Origin: Ulvibacter antarcticus | GTDB taxonomy: Bacteria; Bacteroidota; Bacteroidia; Flavobacteriales; Flavobacteriaceae | Direction of reading: 5' to 3' | Assembly: GCF_003688405.1 (NCBI RefSeq) | Contig: NZ_REFC01000011.1 | Coordinates: 186,001 to 250,000, forward strand | DNA: 64,000 nucleotides | Shown: positions 1-9,078 of the stretch, in pieces | Layout of the letters: every line of letters begins with the position of its first letter | How positions within the stretch are numbered: the stretch's first letter is position 1 | Notes under the pieces: model-generated | Database searches by the model: none | What the model was told of the DNA's origin: nothing | What the model saw: only the letters and a program-made list of their open reading frames with translations | Program-made: the position numbers and the translations under genes

Positions 1-111
1 AAAATCAGGCTATAATTGCTAAAATTCTCACTTTAACGTAAAAATCAGGCACTTAGTCGATTTTATTCGGAAAATTTTGTTATATTTATCCCAACAAAAA
101 ACCCGAATCTT

Positions 112-357
112 ATGAAAACTACTTCCCCACGGACTGCCAATCCAATTATAGGTGTTGTTTGCTCCACCTTCGGTCACAAATATGTGGTCACTCGTAAAAT
201 CACGAATCACATCAATGAATATAGATGTAGTCATTGTAAAAAAGAAGTAACAGAAAATCTTACCGGTTCATTAGAAGCTCTCACATTGAAGACAAAAAAA
301 GTAAACTCGGTAGTATCATCCTTTTTTCAGAAAAGAGCAGAACGAACCTTAGCGTAG
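112..357 (+). CDS. Small zinc-ribbon-like protein, first of a tandem pair
   Basis: An 81-residue protein of unknown function. Cys17, His22, Cys39 and Cys42 form a C-x4-H-x16-C-x2-C pattern that suggests one bound zinc. The next gene, 5 bases downstream, has exactly the same spacing and similar flanking residues (GHK before, a Glu-aromatic-x-Cys step after), so the two are tandem paralogues and probably co-transcribed. There is no signal peptide or membrane segment, so it is probably cytoplasmic. The C-terminal third is basic. A TATATTTA box at 81-88 could be its promoter. I do not recognise a named family; a nucleic-acid or protein-binding role is only a guess from the zinc-ribbon form. Confidence 0.65.
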   Translation: MKTTSPRTANPIIGVVCSTFGHKYVVTRKITNHINEYRCSHCKKEVTENLTGSLEALTLKTKKVNSVVSSFFQKRAERTLA

Positions 358-362
358 AAATT

Positions 363-581
363 ATGATATCATTAAGCTGTAAAATAAAAGGACATAAGTT
401 AAGCTCTATTCAGAAGGAATCCATTTTTATAGAAGAATTTGAATGTGCAAATTGTAACCAAAAATTCACCACAGATGGTTATGGAAAAATGGTTAAGCTA
501 AACCCGTATTGGGAAAAGAACAATAAAATGTTCGAACGCATTCTCCATTCGAATAGCTTAGAAAAAGCACAAGCTTCCTAG
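363..581 (+). CDS. Small zinc-ribbon-like protein, second of a tandem pair
   Basis: A 72-residue paralogue of the preceding gene. Cys6, His11, Cys28 and Cys31 repeat the same C-x4-H-x16-C-x2-C spacing. It lacks the 11-residue N-terminal extension of its neighbour. The tail after the second Cys pair is charged and may be helical. It ends at the base before the convergent thiL gene, so the two stop codons abut. Cytoplasmic by lack of a signal peptide. Function unknown; the shared cysteine/histidine pattern makes both genes credible despite their length. Confidence 0.65.
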   Translation: MISLSCKIKGHKLSSIQKESIFIEEFECANCNQKFTTDGYGKMVKLNPYWEKNNKMFERILHSNSLEKAQAS

Positions 582-1628
582 TTAATCCTTATTCAAAGCA
601 TTCCACCCTCGGGCAACCAAAGGAATTTTTGTGTTAGCTCTGGTGATTAAATGCACCCCTTCATTTTCATTTGTCATATGCCCTATCACGGTTAGATTAG
701 GATTTGCCTTTATTCTAGGAAAATCCTCATTTTTAATGGTAAAGAGAAGTTCATAGTCTTCACCCCCACTTAACGCTATAGTTGTACTATCTAATTTAAA
801 TTCTTCACAGGTATTAATTACCTGAGGATCTAAAGGAATTTTATCCTCATATAAATTACATCCTACTTTCGAATTTTTACAAATGTGTAATACTTCCGAA
901 GATAGACCATCACTAATATCAATCATCGCTGTTGGCTTAACTTCCAGCTCCTTTAATAATTGAATAATATCTTTTCTGGCTTCAGGCTTTAATTGTCTTT
1001 CAATTAAATAAGTATATGCATCCAGATCGGGCTGAGACGCCGGGTTTACTTTAAACACTTGTTTTTCACGTTCTAATACCTGCAATCCTAAATAGGCAGC
1101 ACCCAGATCTCCAGACACTACCAATAAATCGTTTTCTTTAGCGCCGTCACGATACACAATCTCCTTTTCATCTGCCTGTCCTATGGCCGTTATGCTAATC
1201 ATCATTCCGGAGGTAGAAGAAGTGGTGTCCCCTCCTACCACATCGATCTCGTATAATTTTGCCGCAGTGGCGATTCCTGCGTATAATTCCTCAAGTGCCT
1301 CAACCGGAAATCGATTCGAAACCGCTAAGGAAACCGTAATTTGTGTAGGAATTGCATTCATGGCATAGACATCAGAAAGATTTACTATTACCGCTTTATA
1401 TCCTAAATGTTTTAGAGGCATATAACTTAGGTCGAAATGCACACCTTCCACCAATAGATCTGTGGTCACAATCATTTTCCCCTCTGGCGAAATTACGGCA
1501 GCATCATCTCCAATCCCTTTTATGGTGGTTTTGTGTTTGACTTCGAATTGTGAAGTAAGGTGATCGATTAACCCAAATTCACCAAGTTCAGAAATATCGG
1601 TTTTCGCGTTATTTTTATTCTCTAACAT
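582..1628 (-). CDS. thiL: Thiamine-monophosphate kinase
   Basis: Phosphorylates thiamine monophosphate to thiamine diphosphate with ATP, the last step of the cofactor pathway, in the cytoplasm. The 348 residues fit the family. The AIR-synthase-type fold is marked by GDDAAV near residue 40, the VGGDTT metal/ATP-binding loop near 131-136, DISDGL around 240 and SGGEDYELLFT around 290. The ATG start is followed directly by the expected N-terminal helix. The gene stands alone, convergent with the zinc-ribbon pair and divergent from the secreted-protein cluster, with its own -7 box just upstream. No other thiamine genes are in the window. Confidence 0.95.
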   Translation of the reverse strand: MLENKNNAKTDISELGEFGLIDHLTSQFEVKHKTTIKGIGDDAAVISPEGKMIVTTDLLVEGVHFDLSYMPLKHLGYKAVIVNLSDVYAMNAIPTQITVSLAVSNRFPVEALEELYAGIATAAKLYEIDVVGGDTTSSTSGMMISITAIGQADEKEIVYRDGAKENDLLVVSGDLGAAYLGLQVLEREKQVFKVNPASQPDLDAYTYLIERQLKPEARKDIIQLLKELEVKPTAMIDISDGLSSEVLHICKNSKVGCNLYEDKIPLDPQVINTCEEFKLDSTTIALSGGEDYELLFTIKNEDFPRIKANPNLTVIGHMTNENEGVHLITRANTKIPLVARGWNALNKD

Positions 1629-1648
1629 GTGCTTTTTCTTTGAAGCTG

Positions 1649-1656
1649 CAAAAATA
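1649..1656 (-). promoter_or_regulatory. Bacteroidota -7 box upstream of thiL
   Basis: On the minus strand this reads TATTTTTG, an exact TAnnTTTG match, about 20 bases before the thiL start. No clear TTG -33 element sits at the usual spacing, so only the -7 part is claimed. Confidence 0.4.
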
Positions 1657-1844
1657 GGCTAAGTAAAATAATTATAGCCTCTATCGTCTTTCATTTTAAA
1701 AATAATTCCGAAACATATCAAATTATATTATTATCACTTTATTCTACAAAAACGATAGGGTAATTATGCATTTATGTTAAAAACCGCGAAATCATTAAAT
1801 TTTTCATAATTTAACGCTATTATTACCTAACTATAAAAGATTCC

Positions 1845-3281
1845 ATGATGAAAAAATTTCTACATTTACTGTTTTTTATAAGTTGCACAGTATCAATCGG
1901 TCAAACTCCATGTGTTAACAATATGGCCGGACCCTACCCGTGTAGTGGCTATGATTTACTATCTTTTATTCCTTTTACAGATCTTGGAGGAACAAACTCT
2001 AACGACTCTTGGGGATGGACAGACCCAGGAGATGGGACCGAATATGCATTGGTAGGACTTGATAACGGAGTTGCATTCATAGATATTTCCGACCCAATTA
2101 ACCCTGTATATATTGGGAATCTTCCAACGCATACCGGGACTACAATTTGGAGAGATATAAAAACTTACAATAATTTTGCCTTTATTGTTAGTGAAGCCTT
2201 TGGCCATGGAATGCAGGTATTCGACCTTACCCGATTGGGAACTGCGATTAATCTTCCAGTCACATTTACTGAAGATGCTCATTACGATGGTTTCGGAAGT
2301 GCACACAATGTTGTTATTAACGAAGATGCGGGTTATGCATATGCCGTGGGTTCCGACACCTATTTAGGCGGACCTCATTTTGTTAACATTCAAGATCCAT
2401 TAAATCCAGTAGCTGCCGGTGGTTACGATTTAGGAGATTATAGTCATGATGGACAAGTAGTCACTTACAATGGTCCGGATACAGATTATACCGGCCGTGA
2501 AATATATGTAGGGAGCAACGAAGACGAAATCGTTATTGTTGACGTCACAGACAAGGCCAACCCTCAAGAAATTTCAACTATTGGTTATAACAATACAGTA
2601 TATACACATCAAGGATGGTTCACCGATGATCAAGTATACTTTTTCTTAGGTGATGAAATTGATGAAATACAATTTGGTTTTAATACCAGAACCCTAGTCT
2701 TTGATTTTACAGATCTTGATAATCCACAACTTTCGTTCGAACATTTAGGCGAGACTGAAGCCACCGATCACAATGGATATATAAAAGGAGACACTTTCTA
2801 TCTTGCCAACTATACCGCCGGTGTACGAATGATTGATATATCTGATATTGACAATGGAAACATGACCGAAATCGGATACTTCGATGTATATCCCACAAAT
2901 AATGTTGCCGGTTATAACGGTGCATGGAACATCTATCCTTATTTCGATAGTGGTAATTTATTGGTTACTTCACTTCAATACAGTGACCCAAATTACGATG
3001 CCGGATTCTATTTAATTAGACCTTCTAGTCTCGCTATTGAGGATCAAAGTACTGTTAACAATTTCTCAGTGTATCCAAATCCAGCAACAGATATTGTTTT
3101 CATTTCATCCAAAAATGAGCCCTTGAACACAATTCGAGTCTATGATGTTTTAGGTAAGGAGTTGTATTCAGCTATCAATATTAATTCTGAAACAACAACA
3201 TTGGACATCTCTAGTTATGTTAACGGCATGTATTTTATAGCGATTAATGAACAGAGCACTAAAAAGATCATAAAACAATAG
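1845..3281 (+). CDS. Secreted choice-of-anchor B protein with T9SS type A sorting signal (copy 1)
   Basis: A 478-residue secreted protein. An N-terminal signal peptide (about residues 1-19) is followed by the choice-of-anchor B domain, with its cysteine-bearing start (CVNN, then PCSGYDL), the DSWGWTDP motif, and LVIVD-type beta-propeller repeats such as AFIDISDP, MQVFDL and VIVDVTDKANP. The last ~75 residues are a type A C-terminal domain (VYPNPA, then a YDVLGKEL-like strand, ending KKIIKQ) that directs export by T9SS and cell-surface anchoring or release. It heads a row of three homologous genes in the same direction. The ligand or substrate is unknown. The start is chosen because it gives the signal peptide. 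Confidence 0.88.
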   Translation: MMKKFLHLLFFISCTVSIGQTPCVNNMAGPYPCSGYDLLSFIPFTDLGGTNSNDSWGWTDPGDGTEYALVGLDNGVAFIDISDPINPVYIGNLPTHTGTTIWRDIKTYNNFAFIVSEAFGHGMQVFDLTRLGTAINLPVTFTEDAHYDGFGSAHNVVINEDAGYAYAVGSDTYLGGPHFVNIQDPLNPVAAGGYDLGDYSHDGQVVTYNGPDTDYTGREIYVGSNEDEIVIVDVTDKANPQEISTIGYNNTVYTHQGWFTDDQVYFFLGDEIDEIQFGFNTRTLVFDFTDLDNPQLSFEHLGETEATDHNGYIKGDTFYLANYTAGVRMIDISDIDNGNMTEIGYFDVYPTNNVAGYNGAWNIYPYFDSGNLLVTSLQYSDPNYDAGFYLIRPSSLAIEDQSTVNNFSVYPNPATDIVFISSKNEPLNTIRVYDVLGKELYSAININSETTTLDISSYVNGMYFIAINEQSTKKIIKQ

Positions 3282-3310
3282 GCGCTTTTAAAAGGTAACG
3301 AATTCTACAT

Positions 3311-4723
3311 ATGAAACCACTTCTTTCAATTCTATTAGCATGTACAAGCTTTGCGCTGTTCGCGCAAACTCCATGTTCTAATGGGACTGCCGGTGGTTTT
3401 GCTTGTAACGATTACGATTTGCAATCTCAAATTCCATTGTCGACGATGAATTCAACCCGGGCGAATGATTCTTGGGGTTGGACAGACCCTCTAGACGGAA
3501 AAGAATATGCCATTATGTGCCTTATTGAAGGGGTTGCGTTTATCGATATTTCAGATCCTGTAAACCCGGTCTATTTAGGAAAATTACCCAGTCACGGAGG
3601 AAGCAGCACTTGGAGAGACGCGAAAACCTACGGCAACTTTGCTTTCGTAGTGAGTGAAGATAGTGGACACGGTATGCAAATCTTTGATCTTACCAAACTG
3701 AGAGATGTGAACAATCCTCCTGTTATTTTCAACGAGGACGCACATTATAGCGGATTTGGAAGTGCGCATAATATCGTAATTAACGAAGAAACGGCTTATG
3801 CCTATGGCGTGGGAACTACTGCGAACGGCGGCGGCCCTCACTTTGTGAATATTCAAGACCCATTGAATCCGGTAAATGAAGGCGGCTATGCGGCTGCAGG
3901 TTATTGCCACGATGCTTATGTCGTAATATACAACGGCCCGGATACCGATTATAGCGGGCGAGAAATTCTATTTGGCAGTAATGAAACTGAAGTAGTGATT
4001 ATTGATGTTACCGATAAAACGAACCCGCAAACCATTTCAACAATCGATTACAATAATTTAGAATACACCCATCAAGGATGGCTCACTGAAGATCATCGAT
4101 ACTTTTTATTGGGAGACGAACAGGACGAAATAAATCTCGGATTAGACACACGCACACTTGTTTTCGATTTTGAAGATCTTGACAACCCAACATTGAGTTT
4201 CGAACATACCGGCGAGACAGCTGCCACCGATCACAATGGATTTGTGAAAGGGGACACTTTTTATCTTTCCAATAATGCAGCGGGTTTACGTGTTTTGGAT
4301 ATTTCTGAAATTGGCGGCGGAACCATGACAGAGATAGGTTATTTCGATACACATATTGAAAATAATGAGGCTGGTTATAACGGTGCCTGGAGCGTATATC
4401 CCTATTTTGAGAGTGGCAATATTGTAATCAGTGACCGAACTCAAGGTTTTGTATTAGTGAAAAAATCGGAACCTCTTGGAATTTCTGAAGTAAGTGCTTC
4501 GGAAGTGATTGTTTTTCCTAATCCAGCTTCGGAAGAAATTGTGCTCCAATCGGAAGCAGGATTTATCAACAAGGCAGTTATAGTTGATATTCTAGGGAAT
4601 ATTCTCTTTTCTGAAGACGTACTTACTTCCGAAGAAAATCGAATCGATATTTCAAATTTTTCTGAAGGAATTTACTTTTTAATAATCAATAATACAATCA
4701 CGAAGAAAATAATTAAAAAATAA
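3311..4723 (+). CDS. Secreted choice-of-anchor B protein with T9SS type A sorting signal (copy 2)
   Basis: A 470-residue paralogue of the preceding gene, 29 bases downstream and probably in the same transcript. It has a signal peptide ending near FAQTPC, the DSWGWTDP motif, the beta-propeller repeats (AFIDISDP, MQIFDL, VIIDVTDKTNP, LRVLDIS), conserved DHNG and GSAHN segments, and a type A C-terminal domain ending in KKIIKK. Compared with copy 1 it carries Cys in the EYAIMCL strand. The DNA is clearly diverged from its neighbours, so the duplication is not recent. Location is predicted as cell surface or extracellular through T9SS. No catalytic motif is visible. Confidence 0.88.
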   Translation: MKPLLSILLACTSFALFAQTPCSNGTAGGFACNDYDLQSQIPLSTMNSTRANDSWGWTDPLDGKEYAIMCLIEGVAFIDISDPVNPVYLGKLPSHGGSSTWRDAKTYGNFAFVVSEDSGHGMQIFDLTKLRDVNNPPVIFNEDAHYSGFGSAHNIVINEETAYAYGVGTTANGGGPHFVNIQDPLNPVNEGGYAAAGYCHDAYVVIYNGPDTDYSGREILFGSNETEVVIIDVTDKTNPQTISTIDYNNLEYTHQGWLTEDHRYFLLGDEQDEINLGLDTRTLVFDFEDLDNPTLSFEHTGETAATDHNGFVKGDTFYLSNNAAGLRVLDISEIGGGTMTEIGYFDTHIENNEAGYNGAWSVYPYFESGNIVISDRTQGFVLVKKSEPLGISEVSASEVIVFPNPASEEIVLQSEAGFINKAVIVDILGNILFSEDVLTSEENRIDISNFSEGIYFLIINNTITKKIIKK

Positions 4724-4852
4724 AAGTTTTTTGAAATTATAAGTCAACTAAAACGACTTACCTATTTATATATACTAACTTTTAACGTTTTACGTTCTTT
4801 ATAAGCAATTAATATTTTTACTTTTACAAACTTCAAATCTTAAATCTATCAA

Positions 4853-6769
4853 ATGAAAAAATTACTACTACCCATTTTTATGGCATGCTTTTCTGTTATC
4901 ACAGCACAAACACCATGTGCCGGAGGTACAGCAGGACCTTACCCTTGTAATGGAATTGATCTACAATCCCGTATCTCGTTAGCAGATATGAATGCAAATG
5001 ACGGTAACGATTCCTGGGGATGGGAAGATCCAACTACCGGAAAAGAATATGCATTAATGGGCTTAGATAATGGAACTGCATTTATAGACATTTCAGATCC
5101 TATAAACCCAATTTACTTAGGAAAACTTCCAACGCATACCAATAGTAGTACTTGGAGGGATATTAAGACATATAATGATCATGCTTTTATTGTAAGTGAA
5201 GCGAATGGTCACGGTATGCAGGTTTTCGATTTAAATCGTTTACGTGATGTAACAAGTCCGCCGGTAACCTTTACCGAAGATGCACATTTTAATGGTTTTG
5301 GTAGCGCACACAACATTGTGATTAATGAAGCTACCGGATATGCTTTTCCAGTAGGTACAAACTTTTATAATGGAGGTCCTCATTTTATCAATATACAAGA
5401 TCCTTTAAATCCAATTTCTGAAGGTGGATATTCACTTGATGACTACAGTCATGATGCACAAGTTGTAACTTATTGTGGTCCGGATAGCGACTACACAGGT
5501 AGAGAGATTCTAATTGGATCTAATGAAACAGAAATTGCGATTGTCGATATTACTGACAAATCGAATCCAATTCCAATTTCTACTATTTCATATTCTAATG
5601 TTGGATATACACACCAGGGATGGTTCACAGAGGATGAGCGTTATTTTATTCTTGGAGATGAACTAGACGAAATTGATTTTGGCTTCAATACAAGAACACT
5701 TATTTTCGATTTTAATGATCTGGACAACCCACAATTCGGATTTACATATACAGGTCCAACACCTGCTATCGACCATAACGGTTATGTTAAAGGAACAAAA
5801 TACTATATGGCCAACTACAGAGCCGGTCTTCGAATTCTTGATGTGTCTAACATTGGAAACGATGTGATGACAGAAGAAGCCTTCTTTGATACGTATCCTA
5901 ATAACAACAACTCAAGTTTTAGTGGTGCATGGAGTGTTTATCCTTACCTAGAGAGTGGAAATATTATTATTAGTGATATAAATAGAGGGTTTTTCTTGGT
6001 TCGTCCAAGTACGGCTATTGATAATACTGATCCAGTGGCAGTTTGTAAGACTGCTAGTGTTTCTCTAGATTCAAATGGTGTTGCAACTCTTGCAGCTGCA
6101 GATATTAATGATGGTTCTTCAGATAATAGTGGTACCGTTTATCTATTAGTTTGTAACAATACCTTCGATTGCTCAGATTTGGGTGTAAACAATGTAGAAC
6201 TTGAGGTTTATGATGACTTTGGAAACAGAGATTTTTGTACAACACAAGTTACTGTTATTGATGAAATCGCTCCTGTAATTACATGTCCGGCAGATTTTAG
6301 TGTTGGATACGACACAGGAAACAGTTTTTACACAGTCCCTAATTATGCTACTACTTCTGTGGTAACAGCAACCGATAACTGTAGTGATTTTATCTATACT
6401 CAAGATCCTGCACCAACAACTCAGTTAGTTGATGGAGTTTATACTGTTTCTTTTACTGTTGAAGACGCTAGTGGTAATACAGATGATTGTTCGTTTCAAT
6501 TAACAGTTGATTCTGCACTTGCTGTGAATGATATTTCTCTTCAAAATAGTGTGAGTATTTATCCAAATCCTGCGTCTACTAGCATTATTGTAGATTCAAA
6601 GGCTGAGTTGGTAACAGATATCGCAATTTTCGATATGCTTGGTAACAGGTTGTATGTGGATTCGAATTTGAACCAAGAACTTAATACAATTGATATATCT
6701 TCTTATGCCAAAGGAATGTATTTCATATTGCTAAATAACAGTGTAACTAAAAAAATTATTAAAGAATAA
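4853..6769 (+). CDS. Secreted choice-of-anchor B protein with HYR-like domain and T9SS type A sorting signal (copy 3)
   Basis: The longest of the three paralogues at 638 residues. After a signal peptide and the same anchor B beta-propeller (about residues 20-390) it carries an inserted region of about 170 residues. This holds an immunoglobulin-like repeat unit (AVCKTASVSLDSNG style) and a HYR-type domain (DEIAPVITCPADFSV, later DNCSDF and VEDASGNTDDCSF), often found in surface adhesins. A type A sorting domain (IYPNPAS to KKIIKE) closes it. The 129-base gap before it suggests its own promoter. The extra domain implies adhesion or reach from the surface; the ligand is unknown. Confidence 0.88.
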   Translation: MKKLLLPIFMACFSVITAQTPCAGGTAGPYPCNGIDLQSRISLADMNANDGNDSWGWEDPTTGKEYALMGLDNGTAFIDISDPINPIYLGKLPTHTNSSTWRDIKTYNDHAFIVSEANGHGMQVFDLNRLRDVTSPPVTFTEDAHFNGFGSAHNIVINEATGYAFPVGTNFYNGGPHFINIQDPLNPISEGGYSLDDYSHDAQVVTYCGPDSDYTGREILIGSNETEIAIVDITDKSNPIPISTISYSNVGYTHQGWFTEDERYFILGDELDEIDFGFNTRTLIFDFNDLDNPQFGFTYTGPTPAIDHNGYVKGTKYYMANYRAGLRILDVSNIGNDVMTEEAFFDTYPNNNNSSFSGAWSVYPYLESGNIIISDINRGFFLVRPSTAIDNTDPVAVCKTASVSLDSNGVATLAAADINDGSSDNSGTVYLLVCNNTFDCSDLGVNNVELEVYDDFGNRDFCTTQVTVIDEIAPVITCPADFSVGYDTGNSFYTVPNYATTSVVTATDNCSDFIYTQDPAPTTQLVDGVYTVSFTVEDASGNTDDCSFQLTVDSALAVNDISLQNSVSIYPNPASTSIIVDSKAELVTDIAIFDMLGNRLYVDSNLNQELNTIDISSYAKGMYFILLNNSVTKKIIKE

Positions 6770-6848
6770 GTTGTTCTAACCTGCTTTTTTAAGAATTACT
6801 TATTATATATCAGCCCCCAAATCCAAGGGTATTTTTAAAAAATACAAT

Positions 6849-8258
6849 ATGCTAATACCTACATTTAAAATTAGATTTATTCTATTGTTACTTTCTGCAG
6901 GATTATTTTTTTCCTGCGGAAAGGATGATGGACCAGCGCCCATACTTGAAGATGACGATGAAATCATCGTTGATGATGACCCTAATCCAACCGGTTTTCA
7001 AGGAGATATCGATTTTGTAAAAACATTCGGTGGCTCTAATGAAGAAACTGCCACTTCCATAGTACTTGCAAACGATGGCAATTATATGGTTCTTGGTACC
7101 ACCAAAAGTATGGATGGTGATCTCGTAGGCAGAACTGGAGATGATAATGATTACTGGCTACTAAAAATTAGTCCGGAAGGCGTAATTATTTGGAGCAAAA
7201 CCTATGGCGGTAGCGCAGACGATGTTGCCACAAGTATCTCCAAAACATCCGATGGTGGTTATGTGTTAAGTGGCCACAGCCGAAGTAGCGATGGCGGTAT
7301 TGGCAACGAAGGATTTCACGATTATTTGCTATTTAAGATAACTGCAAATGGCACGGAACAATGGCATAAAAATTATGGTTTTTCGGGTAGTGACCAAGCG
7401 ACTAAAATATTTGAAACAGCAGAAGGCAATTTCTTTGCAACTGGTTTTTTCGATGTTTCGGCTAGCGGCGGTGCAGGAAACGACTTTCAAAACACTAATC
7501 AAACCAACCAAAAAGGCGGCCAACATGGCGTTGGCGAGTATTGGGGAATCTTGATGGATGGAAATGGAAATAAAATTTGGAGACGCTATTTTGGAGGTTC
7601 TAACAATGATCGAAGTTATGACGCACTGCAAACAGATGATGGTGGGTTTTTAATGATTGGCGCTTCTGAAAGTACTGATTTCGATATTACAGACGACAAA
7701 GGTTCATACGATTTTTGGGCGGTTCGCCTGTCACCACAAGGTGATTTACTTTGGACCAAGTCTTTTGGAGGATCGGAAATTGATGTAGCATATAGCGTCA
7801 CTAAAACATTAGATGGAAATTACTTAATGGTAGGTGATTCAAGAAGTAGCGATAAGGACGTTACAGGGAATCACGGAAATGCAGATGTGTGGGTAGTTAA
7901 ATTCAATGACCTTGGCAACATGATTTGGCAAAAAACCTATGGTGGAACCGAATTTGAATCTGCCAGAAGTATTAAGCCTTTGGCAAATGGCGGTTATGTC
8001 ATTACAGGATTTACCAGATCTAGTGACGGAGATGTAACTATCAATAAAGGTCAAAATGATCTTTGGGTACTCTTGATTGATGAAAATGGAGGTATTACAC
8101 TTGAAACTACAATTGGTGGATCAGTGCTTGATTTCGGTTTTGATGTTATTCAAACTCCCGATAATAAAATTATTGCCGTTGGAAACACCGAAAGCAATAA
8201 TTTAGACATTCCTCAAAATCGAGGAATCAAAGACCTTCTACTCGTAAAATTAAAATAA
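6849..8258 (+). CDS. Repeat-containing lipoprotein, probable beta-propeller
   Basis: A 469-residue lipoprotein. A signal peptide ends in a lipobox (LFFSC, Cys at about 23), followed by an acidic linker. The rest is seven repeats of about 55-60 residues, each beginning like KT[YF]GGS and continuing through a DGGY-x-x-x-G-x-[ST]-x-SSDGD element with a DYW[LV] strand; this suggests a beta-propeller. No T9SS signal is present, so it is probably held to the membrane by lipid. It precedes the MbnP-like and di-haem genes with a short gap, so it may share their transcript, but nothing in it points to copper or haem. Function unknown. Confidence 0.75.
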   Translation: MLIPTFKIRFILLLLSAGLFFSCGKDDGPAPILEDDDEIIVDDDPNPTGFQGDIDFVKTFGGSNEETATSIVLANDGNYMVLGTTKSMDGDLVGRTGDDNDYWLLKISPEGVIIWSKTYGGSADDVATSISKTSDGGYVLSGHSRSSDGGIGNEGFHDYLLFKITANGTEQWHKNYGFSGSDQATKIFETAEGNFFATGFFDVSASGGAGNDFQNTNQTNQKGGQHGVGEYWGILMDGNGNKIWRRYFGGSNNDRSYDALQTDDGGFLMIGASESTDFDITDDKGSYDFWAVRLSPQGDLLWTKSFGGSEIDVAYSVTKTLDGNYLMVGDSRSSDKDVTGNHGNADVWVVKFNDLGNMIWQKTYGGTEFESARSIKPLANGGYVITGFTRSSDGDVTINKGQNDLWVLLIDENGGITLETTIGGSVLDFGFDVIQTPDNKIIAVGNTESNNLDIPQNRGIKDLLLVKLK

Positions 8259-8289
8259 GTTCAACATTTTAAACCTAATATTTATTAAG

Positions 8290-9060
8290 ATGAAAAAGAT
8301 TGCCCTGTTTTTAGCTGTTGCAATTAGTATTGTAGTAGTAAGTTGTAAAAGTGATGACGACACTACAACTACCCCGCAAAACGTGAATGTCGCTTTTACA
8401 TTCACACAAAATTGGGATGGTAATAATATTACCAATGCCGATTATGAAACAACTGTGTACACAAATGCTCATGGTACAGATCAAACTATTTCAAAATTAG
8501 ATTATCTAATATCCGATATTACCTTTACAAATAGTACCGGCCAATCATTTAGCGCGGAAGATTATAATCTTATAAGCGCAAGAAACGGTACTAACGTTAA
8601 CTTTACTCCAGATGTACAAATCCCAACGGGCGATTATGTAGTATCCTTTACTTTTGGATTCGATGAGGAAGATAACGTGGATGCAGCTTATCCAGATTTG
8701 ACCTCAGCTACATGGGGTGTTCCAACTCCTCTAGGAGGTGGGTACCACTATATGCGATTAGAAGGAAAATTTGACGATGGAACTCCTACTCCTGCGAACT
8801 ACGCATACCACACCATTAGAGCATTTAATACGGCGACATCAACCCCTTTCGACACTTCTTTTGAAGTAACTATTGGGTCGGTTACTGTTTCAGAAAATAC
8901 CAATGTAGAAGTGAAAATGGACGTTTCTGAGTGGTTTATAAATCCAAACGAATGGGATTTAAATGTGTTAAACAGCGCTTTAATGATGAATTATAACGCA
9001 CAACTTATGATGTCTCAAAACGGAACTACTGTTTTTAGCCTAGGTGCGGTAACTCAATAA
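8290..9060 (+). CDS. MbnP-like copper-site lipoprotein
   Basis: A 256-residue lipoprotein (lipobox VVVSC, Cys19) matching the MbnP-like domain. The first strand (VNVAFTF) leads to a YTNAHG loop, the ISKLDYLISDI stretch, an IPTGDYVVSFTFGFD core and a late GGGYHYMRLEGKF segment. In characterised MbnP proteins a partner di-haem enzyme oxidises a tryptophan to kynurenine to make a copper site; Trp142 lies just before the GGYHYMRLEG element and is my best candidate here. The partner gene follows after 18 bases. Periplasmic or outer-membrane location is inferred from the lipobox. The copper role is inference from family and neighbour. Confidence 0.78.
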   Translation: MKKIALFLAVAISIVVVSCKSDDDTTTTPQNVNVAFTFTQNWDGNNITNADYETTVYTNAHGTDQTISKLDYLISDITFTNSTGQSFSAEDYNLISARNGTNVNFTPDVQIPTGDYVVSFTFGFDEEDNVDAAYPDLTSATWGVPTPLGGGYHYMRLEGKFDDGTPTPANYAYHTIRAFNTATSTPFDTSFEVTIGSVTVSENTNVEVKMDVSEWFINPNEWDLNVLNSALMMNYNAQLMMSQNGTTVFSLGAVTQ

Positions 9061-9078
9061 AAATCAAGGATAAGAAAA

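Noticed and set aside
1-50. Direct repeat AAAATCAGGC at 1-10 and 41-50
   Set aside because: Only two copies of a 10-base word at the window edge; no longer repeat unit or array, so not called as a feature.
1845-6769. Recent triplication of the anchor B genes
   Set aside because: The three copies differ widely in DNA and protein, and the third has a different domain set; the duplication must be old.
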